Position numbers and translations under genes: made by a program. Positions 21,231 through 26,609 of a stretch of 26,609 bases of DNA are shown here, piece by piece; the stretch's first letter is position 1, and each line of letters opens with the position of its first letter. The DNA is from an uncultured Pseudomonadota bacterium. Its GTDB lineage: Bacteria; Pseudomonadota; Gammaproteobacteria; Xanthomonadales; Ahniellaceae. The notes below the pieces were generated by a model. It was not told the DNA's origin. It saw nothing but the letters and a program-made list of their open reading frames with translations, and ran no database searches. The stretch is taken from positions 1-26,609 of the forward strand of contig CALKUS010000119.1 of assembly GCA_937996755.1 (NCBI GenBank), given 5' to 3'.

Positions 21231-24181
21231 CAAAACTCCAGAGTCACGGTCAATTGCGCGAAGCGCGGCTGCTGGAAGCCGAGCGGCAGCTTGTAGTCCA
21301 CGTTCGTGCTCTCGCCGATCGTGTCCTGCAGGTCCTCTTCGACCTCGATCGTGCGCTGCTGGTCGAACAGGTTGAACACCGCGAACTTCACGCGCAGGTC
21401 GGCGTTCGAGAACGAGTGCAGGTACGTGACGCTCGCACCGACGTTGTACGTCCACGGCGTGTGGCCCTCGTTGCCGCGGCCGCGGAACTCGTAGACGCGC
21501 TCGGTCGGGTCCTCGGCTTCGCAGTTGTCGACGCAGATGAAGAAGCTGTGGAAGTCGTTCGCGTCGAACGGATTGCCCACGCCGAACGCGCTGATCGCAC
21601 GACCGGAGGCCACGTCGAGCGTGCCGCCGACCTGCCAGTGGTCGGACAGTGCGTACACGCCGCGCGCCTTGATCGAGTGCGTCCGGTTGTTCGCGAGCTC
21701 GCCGAAGGCGTTGTAGTTCACCCACGGGTCGTCGAACGCTTCGGTTCGGCCCGCGTCGCCGAAGTTGAAGTCCGACGTCACCGGCCCTTCCGCGTTGCCT
21801 TCGGCCTTCGACCACGTGTACGAGGCGTTGAACGCCCACTTCTCGTCCCAGGCACGGTCGATCACGAGCTCGACCGCCTTGTACGTGCGCCTGGGATCCT
21901 GCCAGCCGTTCTCGCCGAGGTAGTTGCCGTCGTCGTCGAAGCGCGCCCAGCCGGCCACCGACGTATCGATGTCCACGAACGCGTCGTTCTCGCCGTCGCA
22001 GTCGGTGTCCGTGTACACCGTGAGCGTGCGACCCGGGTTCGCCATCACGAAGCCCACTTCGCCGGGCACGCCATCGCAGAGGATGCCGTTCGACGTGATG
22101 TTCATGTCGTCGATCGCGTTCTTCAGGCGGCGATAGATGCCGCGCGCGCCCCACGACCACTTGTCGTCGATCATCGACTGGTAGCCGAGGATCGCCTCGT
22201 CCTGGTAGACCGGATCCATGTTCTTGTCGACTTCGCCGCGCAGGTCGCCGACGGTGCCGTCGCCCTGCGAGTTGTCGACCGGCCCGAACTGGTCGCCGAG
22301 GATCGGGAACTGGTACGAGATGCCGTTGAAGTCGCGGGTCTCGTAGCCGTTGAACAGGTAGAACGTGCGCTCGTCGAGGAAGCCGCCGCCCTGCTTGATG
22401 TTGATGACGTTCGCAACCGGGAGGTAGTAGCGGCCGAGGTTGCCGAACACCTTCGAGCGGCCGTCGCCGTTGACGTCCCACGCGAAGCCGAAGCGCGGCG
22501 CCCACTGGTCGTCGATCTTGATGTAGCTCTCGCCTGCGCCGTTCTTGTTGTCGAACGCCTCGTTGCGGATGCCGAGGTTCAGCACGAGGTTGTCCGTGAC
22601 CTGCCAGTTGTCCTCGAGGTAGAACGCCTCGTTCACCGTCTCGAACTCGCCCTGCACCTCGAGCTGGCGCGTGCGCACGTAGGCCTGGTTCGCCGGCAGC
22701 AGCACGCCGTTCACGCGGCCGCCGCTCGCACCGACCGCGAAGACGTCGTAACGGAGCCGGTTGCCGCCCGGATAGAAGCGGAAGTAGTCCGACGTGTTGT
22801 TCTCGTGGTCGTAGCCGAAGCGCAAGCCGTGGTCGCCGAGCTGCCATTCGAAGTCGATGCGCGCAGCCTCGCGGCTGTCCACCGCGTCTTCGATCAGCGC
22901 GCTGGACGTGCAACCCTTGTCGCCCCGCAGGCCCGTGCGGTTGTCGAACACGCGGTTGCACTCGGTGTCGTTGCGGCTGTTCGTCGCGCGGTTGCGCTCG
23001 GTCTCGCCGTAAAGCGCGCGCATCGTGAAGTTGTCGGTGAGGTAGCCCGTGTACGTGAGCGACCAGTTGTCGCCGCCCGATTCGGTCGTCTGCACGTTCG
23101 TGAGCAGGTCGCCGCGCTCGCCGGTGTCCGGATCGAAGTCGTAGACGTCGCGCTTGATCGTCTGCTGGTCGCCGAACGCCAGGAACTCGAGCAGGTGGCG
23201 GTCGGTGATCGACCAGTCCAGCTTCGCGCCGTAGAAGCCGTCGTCGGTGTCGCCGAACCGGATCGAGTCGCCGGCGTCGGTCGTGTTGACGGGCTCGTAG
23301 TTGCGCGCTTCGTACATCACGAAGTAGTGCAGTGTGTCCGGCACGATCGCGCCCGCGGCCCAGACGTCGAGCGAGGAGCGGTCGTATTCGTCGTAGCTCT
23401 GCACGAGCGAGTACGCGCCTTCCGCGTCGCGCTGGTTGCGGCCTTCCGACTGCCACTCGCTCGGCTCCCAGTTCAACTCGGCGCCGGCCTGGAAGTCGTT
23501 CGTGCCGGTGCGCGTCACCGCGTTGATCACGCCGCCCGTGGTGCGGCCGAACTCGACGGAATAGCCGCCGGTCTTCACCTGCACTTCCTGGTAGAACGCG
23601 AACGGGACTTCGGAGAACCCGATGCGGTTGTAGAAATCGGTCACGTTCAGGCCGTTGATGTACACGGCGTTCTCGGCGACCGACGAGCCGCCGAACGACA
23701 GGCCACCGAGGTCGTTGTCGCCCCTGCCGACGCCGGGCGCGAGCGAGGCGACCGACTGCAGGTCGCGGTCGACGGGCAGCTTGATGAACTCCTCGCGCGG
23801 GATGTTCGTCGCCGACTCGGTGGACTTCACGTCCACGGGCGTCACGAGCGCGCCGAGCACTTCGACGGCGGCGAGCGTCGTGTCGCCGAGGTCGACCTGC
23901 GTGGTGTTGCCGAGCGTCACGCGCACGTCGCGCGGCGCAGCGCCTTCCGATGAGAGCTTGTACGTGCCCGGTGGCAGGCTGGCGAAGCGATAGTCGCCTT
24001 CACCGTTCGCGGTGACCGTGCGCGTGAAGCCGGTCGCTTCGTTCGTGACGGTGACGGCGGCACCGGCCGGCGCGCGGCCCTGCAGCGCGCCATCGGCGCT
24101 CTGCGCGGTTGCATTCGTGGAAACCAGCGCCATCGCGAGCGCGACGGCGAGCACCGACCTGCGGATCGTACGACGCTTCAT
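21230..24181 (-). CDS. Oar-like TonB-dependent outer-membrane receptor
   Basis: A 983-aa outer-membrane transporter. Residues 1-27 are a signal peptide, ~30-105 a carboxypeptidase-regulatory-like domain (VTVTNEATGFTRTVTANGEGDYRFASLPPGTYKL), ~115-225 the plug (REEFIKLPVDRDLQSVASLAPGV, SVAENAVYINGLNVTDFYN, GGYSVEFGRTTGGVINAVTRTGTN), and the rest a 22-strand barrel ending in the outer-membrane signal LTVTLEF. ATG 24181 has GGAGG 5 nt away. Such receptors import peptides or other large nutrients with energy from TonB. It lies 50 bp after the transglutaminase gene and overlaps lysA by 1 nt, so the substrate is probably linked to lysA and the hydrolases. Confidence 0.92.
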   Translation of the reverse strand: MKRRTIRRSVLAVALAMALVSTNATAQSADGALQGRAPAGAAVTVTNEATGFTRTVTANGEGDYRFASLPPGTYKLSSEGAAPRDVRVTLGNTTQVDLGDTTLAAVEVLGALVTPVDVKSTESATNIPREEFIKLPVDRDLQSVASLAPGVGRGDNDLGGLSFGGSSVAENAVYINGLNVTDFYNRIGFSEVPFAFYQEVQVKTGGYSVEFGRTTGGVINAVTRTGTNDFQAGAELNWEPSEWQSEGRNQRDAEGAYSLVQSYDEYDRSSLDVWAAGAIVPDTLHYFVMYEARNYEPVNTTDAGDSIRFGDTDDGFYGAKLDWSITDRHLLEFLAFGDQQTIKRDVYDFDPDTGERGDLLTNVQTTESGGDNWSLTYTGYLTDNFTMRALYGETERNRATNSRNDTECNRVFDNRTGLRGDKGCTSSALIEDAVDSREAARIDFEWQLGDHGLRFGYDHENNTSDYFRFYPGGNRLRYDVFAVGASGGRVNGVLLPANQAYVRTRQLEVQGEFETVNEAFYLEDNWQVTDNLVLNLGIRNEAFDNKNGAGESYIKIDDQWAPRFGFAWDVNGDGRSKVFGNLGRYYLPVANVINIKQGGGFLDERTFYLFNGYETRDFNGISYQFPILGDQFGPVDNSQGDGTVGDLRGEVDKNMDPVYQDEAILGYQSMIDDKWSWGARGIYRRLKNAIDDMNITSNGILCDGVPGEVGFVMANPGRTLTVYTDTDCDGENDAFVDIDTSVAGWARFDDDGNYLGENGWQDPRRTYKAVELVIDRAWDEKWAFNASYTWSKAEGNAEGPVTSDFNFGDAGRTEAFDDPWVNYNAFGELANNRTHSIKARGVYALSDHWQVGGTLDVASGRAISAFGVGNPFDANDFHSFFICVDNCEAEDPTERVYEFRGRGNEGHTPWTYNVGASVTYLHSFSNADLRVKFAVFNLFDQQRTIEVEEDLQDTIGESTNVDYKLPLGFQQPRFAQLTVTLEF

Positions 24182-24186
24182 TATCC

Positions 24187-24191
24187 CCTCC
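24187..24191 (-). promoter_or_regulatory. Ribosome-binding site of the TonB-dependent receptor gene
   Basis: GGAGG on the minus strand lies 5 nt before ATG 24181 in the 50-bp gap after the transglutaminase gene. It fixes the receptor start. Confidence 0.7.
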
Positions 24192-24231
24192 AGCGATTTT
24201 CTCGATTTCTGGTTATCGGGCTGCGGCGGCG

Positions 24232-25719
24232 TCAGCCGTCGCGCGCGCTGCCGCGACGCGGCAGCAGGTGCCAGCGGAATTCATAGTTCCACTGGTCGAA
24301 ATAGATGTTGCCGCCGTCCCACTCGACCTCGCCGCGCTGCGAGTCGACGGTCTCCGAGCGCACGTGGCGCTTGCGCGGGACGAAATCGGTGCCGATCGCG
24401 TCGTTGAACGCGATGCGGTATTGATCGAGGCTGCCGAAATAGAAACGCGCGACCTTCGGGTCGTCGCTCTTCAGCTGGCCGAACGTGACGTCCATCGGCA
24501 TCCAGCCGTACGGGGCGAGGTAGAACCAGCCCCAGTCGTGCATGTTGTCGTAGCCGCCATCGGAGTAGACCCAGCCCGACTGCCAGCGCGCGGGGATCCC
24601 GTTGAGGCGCATGAGCGTGATGAGCAACAGCGTCTGCTGGCCGCAATCGGCGTGGCCGGCGGCGAGCACGTAGTCGGGGATGTTGCGCAGCGTCGAGTAT
24701 TCGCGCGCGCCGGCCCACGGGAACGCGTCGACGGCGTCGAACAGCTTCAGCGCGATCCGATACGGGTCGGTCTCGTTGCCCACCACGCGTTGCGAGAACT
24801 CGCGCACGGCCGGCGTGAACACGATGTGCGGCGGCTGCTCGCGCACGAACTCGGCGAGCTTCGCGTCGCGCGGTCGTGCCTTCACCTTCTTCGGATCGAT
24901 CTCGTTGCGCTGCGCGTAGATGGTCAGCTCGTACGAGATCGAGAACGTCGTGGGCTGGCCGGCGACCGCAGTCTTCTCGAGGTAGGCCGTGCGCTGCAGC
25001 GTCGACGCGGGCGCGACCTGCGCGTGCGCCGGCTCGCTGCCGACGAGCTTCACGTCTTCCTGCTGCCCCTCCAGCTCGCGCGGGAACGGCAGCCAGGCAC
25101 GCACGGTCTTGCCCGGCGGCACCACGTCCTTGTCCACGGTGATCGAGTAGTCGACGTGCACGCGGCGCGGTGCGACCGCGGCCTTGCGCGACTTCTCGCC
25201 GGCACGGATCACTTCCGCGTGGATCGGGTTCGGCGACTCCAGCGGCCCGTCGACGAGCGGCTTCGAACCGGGTTTGCGGCGCGCGAGCGCTTCCGGGCTC
25301 AGGCGATAGAGGTTCGACGCGGCGCGCACGAAGTAGCGTTTGAGGCCGTCGATGCGATACGTCTCGAACAGGCCCTGCGCATCCCAGCGCTTCATGTCCT
25401 CGCGCGTGACGTCCGGGATGTCGCGCGCGAGCTGGTCCTGGATCGACTTGCGGTCGTACGGGAAGTCGATGCGGATGCGCTGGATGCGGATGCGCTCGAA
25501 CTCGAACGCCGCGCGCTCGGCCGCGTCGCTGGAATCGGAAATGCCGTTCGTGATCGCGGCCTCGGCCGCGAGGAAGTCGCCCGCGTCGACGAGCGCCTGC
25601 GCCTTCGCGAGCGCGGCGGGGTCGGCGTGCGCGAGCGAAGTGGCCAGCAGCGCCAGCGTCGCGATGCGCGTCAGCGCGCGCCGCACGTTGATTGCCGGAT
25701 TTGGTCGTTCGCTGCGCAC
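24232..25719 (-). CDS. Exported transglutaminase-like cysteine protease family protein
   Basis: A 495-aa secreted protein. The N-terminus has a signal peptide (RIATLALLATSLAHA). Residues ~30-200 are helical, ~205-300 a beta-rich region (VHVDYSITVDKDVVPPGKTVRAWLPFP), and ~315-480 the transglutaminase-like core with a Cys-His-Asp triad: Cys in GHADCGQQTLLLITLMRLNGIPAR, His in NMHDWGWFYL, Asp in MPMDVTFGQ. Bacterial members are usually peptidases or cyclising enzymes, not protein cross-linkers. GTG 25719 follows a GGGGAG stretch at short distance; GTG 25686 is a reasonable alternative leaving a tighter signal peptide. As the first gene of the cluster it may release peptides that the receptor takes up. 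Confidence 0.85.
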   Translation of the reverse strand: MRSERPNPAINVRRALTRIATLALLATSLAHADPAALAKAQALVDAGDFLAAEAAITNGISDSSDAAERAAFEFERIRIQRIRIDFPYDRKSIQDQLARDIPDVTREDMKRWDAQGLFETYRIDGLKRYFVRAASNLYRLSPEALARRKPGSKPLVDGPLESPNPIHAEVIRAGEKSRKAAVAPRRVHVDYSITVDKDVVPPGKTVRAWLPFPRELEGQQEDVKLVGSEPAHAQVAPASTLQRTAYLEKTAVAGQPTTFSISYELTIYAQRNEIDPKKVKARPRDAKLAEFVREQPPHIVFTPAVREFSQRVVGNETDPYRIALKLFDAVDAFPWAGAREYSTLRNIPDYVLAAGHADCGQQTLLLITLMRLNGIPARWQSGWVYSDGGYDNMHDWGWFYLAPYGWMPMDVTFGQLKSDDPKVARFYFGSLDQYRIAFNDAIGTDFVPRKRHVRSETVDSQRGEVEWDGGNIYFDQWNYEFRWHLLPRRGSARDG

Positions 25720-25764
25720 CGTCTCCCCGCTGCGCGGCAGCCGTCGTGCGGCCGTTCGTGCCGC

Positions 25765-25793
25765 TGTGTAACATGGGCCCGATGGGGCGTCAA
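25765..25793 (-). promoter_or_regulatory. Predicted promoter of the transglutaminase-receptor-lysA cluster
   Basis: TTGACG (25788-25793) and TACACA (25765-25770) on the minus strand have a 17-bp spacer. A start near 25757 leaves a ~38-nt leader before GTG 25719. The -35 is strong and the -10 moderate. Confidence 0.5.
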
Positions 25794-25805
25794 TAATTTA
25801 TTCCC

Positions 25806-25834
25806 TACAGATTTTTTGTCGAAGCATGTATTCT
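25806..25834 (+). promoter_or_regulatory. Possible promoter of the DUF819 gene
   Basis: TATTCT (25829-25834) could be a -10, with a weak -35 (TACAGA, 25806-25811) at 17 bp. The stretch is the only AT-rich part of the divergent intergenic region, which supports promoter activity, but the match is poor. Confidence 0.3.
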
Positions 25835-25866
25835 GCCGCCGCCACGCGCCGTTCGGCGGGGGAACG

Positions 25867-26566
25867 ATGATCACGACGTTCTGGCCCTACCTGGCCGTGA
25901 TGCTGCTGGCCGCGGGCGTGTTTCCCGTGCTGGAGCGCGCGTTCGCGTGGCGCGTGTTCGGCGTGCTGCCGCCGATCGTCTGGACCTACCTGTTCGTGAC
26001 CGCGCTCGCGGTCGCCGGACTCTGGACCGCGAACGACGAGATCGGCGCCGCGCAGAAGGCGGTCACGACGCTCGTGCTTCCTTCCCTGCTGTTCCTGCTG
26101 ATGACCACGTGCGACCTGCGCGCGATCCTCGCGCTGGGCCCGCGCGTGCTCGCGGTGTTCGCGTGCGCGATGCTCACGATCCTGCTCGCGATCGTCATCG
26201 TGTACGCGGCGATGCGCAACGCGCTGCCGCCCGAAGGCTGGAAGATGCTCGCCGCGCTCAGTGCCACGTGGACGGGCGGCTCGGCGAACCTCGTCGCCGT
26301 GAAGCAGTCGATCGGGCTCTCCGACGACCTGCTGCCTGCCGTACTGCTGGCCGACGCGATCTGCTATTCGACGTGGATCGTGCTGCTGTTCTCGGCGGCC
26401 GCGATCGCGAAGCGCTTCAACGAGTGGACGGGTGCGCGCGAGCGCGTGCTGCCGGCGGCGCGCGAAGCCAAGGCCGCGGTGCCGCTCGACGCGGGCGCCG
26501 TACTGCTCTGGACGGGCGCCGCGCTCGCCGTGGCGCTCGCCTGCGCGCGCCTCGCCGCAGCGATGC
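25867..26566 (+). CDS. DUF819-family membrane protein, truncated by adapter sequence
   Basis: The first 233 residues of a polytopic inner-membrane protein of the DUF819 (YjcL-like) family. Hydrophobic helices follow one another from residue 5 (YLAVMLLAAGVFPVLERAF), with the family signature SATWTGGSANLVAVKQSIGLSDDLL and a following LLADAICYSTWIVLLF helix. Function is unknown; the fold resembles secondary carboxylate transporters. ATG 25867 has GGGGGA a few bases upstream. From 26567 the DNA is Illumina adapter, so the last translated residues IGRAHV are artificial; a full protein would have ~400 aa. It is divergent from the transglutaminase cluster. Confidence 0.85.
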
Positions 26567-26609
26567 AGATCGGAAGAGCACACGTCTGAACTCCAGTCAC
26601 GCCAATGTA
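26567..26609 (+). other. Illumina adapter and index sequence (artefact)
   Basis: From 26567 the sequence begins AGATCGGAAGAGC and continues through 26600 as the standard TruSeq read-1 adapter, followed by nine bases starting GCCAAT, which resemble an index. Typical adapter-derived peptides appear in translation (IGRAHV forward, TGVQTCALPI reverse). This is not biological sequence. Confidence 0.98.

Noticed and set aside
21104..23953. A 949-codon plus-strand open frame antisense to the TonB receptor and the lysA start
   Set aside because: It is Val/Arg/Glu-rich without domains. The receptor on the other strand has a signal peptide, plug, barrel and C-terminal Phe.

Overview
The window looks like a contig from a high-GC gammaproteobacterium related to Xanthomonadales. 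The evidence is a complete histidine operon led by a TrpR-like regulator with a bifunctional HisB and a fused HisIE, an ECF43-type sigma factor paired with a Ser/Thr kinase, a large Oar-like TonB-dependent receptor, and short dispersed palindromic repeats typical of that group. Both ends need caution. The last 43 bases (26567-26609) are Illumina adapter plus index bases, and the first ~350 bases are a fragment of unrelated genes that may be an assembly chimera.

Layout. 1-612 is a mosaic of gene fragments: a ribulose-phosphate 3-epimerase piece, possibly preceded by an aldose-epimerase-like piece, then an antisense PIN/VapC-type toxin remnant. 613-1994 is an ISL3-family insertion sequence whose 23-bp ends I could identify. 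2002-3377 is a small array of integron cassettes without an integrase, read on the minus strand: hicAB, an unknown gene, two well-formed attC sites and a core-like site touching the 3' end of hisIE. 3378-11037 is the nine-gene operon on the minus strand (TrpR-like regulator, hisG, D, C, B, H, A, F, IE). Every junction overlaps, nearly always by 4 nt, and a promoter and a palindromic operator coincide upstream. 11271-13112 is a membrane diguanylate cyclase on the plus strand. 13116-16045 is a sigma factor/kinase pair on the minus strand. 16141-25719 is a minus-strand cluster: transglutaminase-like protein, TonB-dependent receptor, LysA, an exported beta-lactamase-family/VanX fusion, a lipoprotein beta-lactamase-family protein and a LysR-like protein with only its DNA-binding half. 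25867 onward is the start of a DUF819 membrane protein cut off by adapter.

How the genes work together. The his genes form one complete pathway from PRPP to histidinol and histidine, and the first gene is a plausible repressor acting on the palindrome at the promoter. The receptor-lysA-fusion-beta-lactamase block is tightly coupled (1-nt and 4-nt overlaps, then 16 nt). It suggests coordinated uptake and processing of peptidoglycan-type peptides (D-Ala-D-Ala, meso-DAP) rather than simple lysine synthesis; this is inference. The most notable observations are the VanX fusion and its operon, a palindromic repeat read through inside the HisB catalytic domain, the integrase-less cassette array against hisIE, the operator at the his promoter, and the likely phosphothreonine-gated sigma factor.
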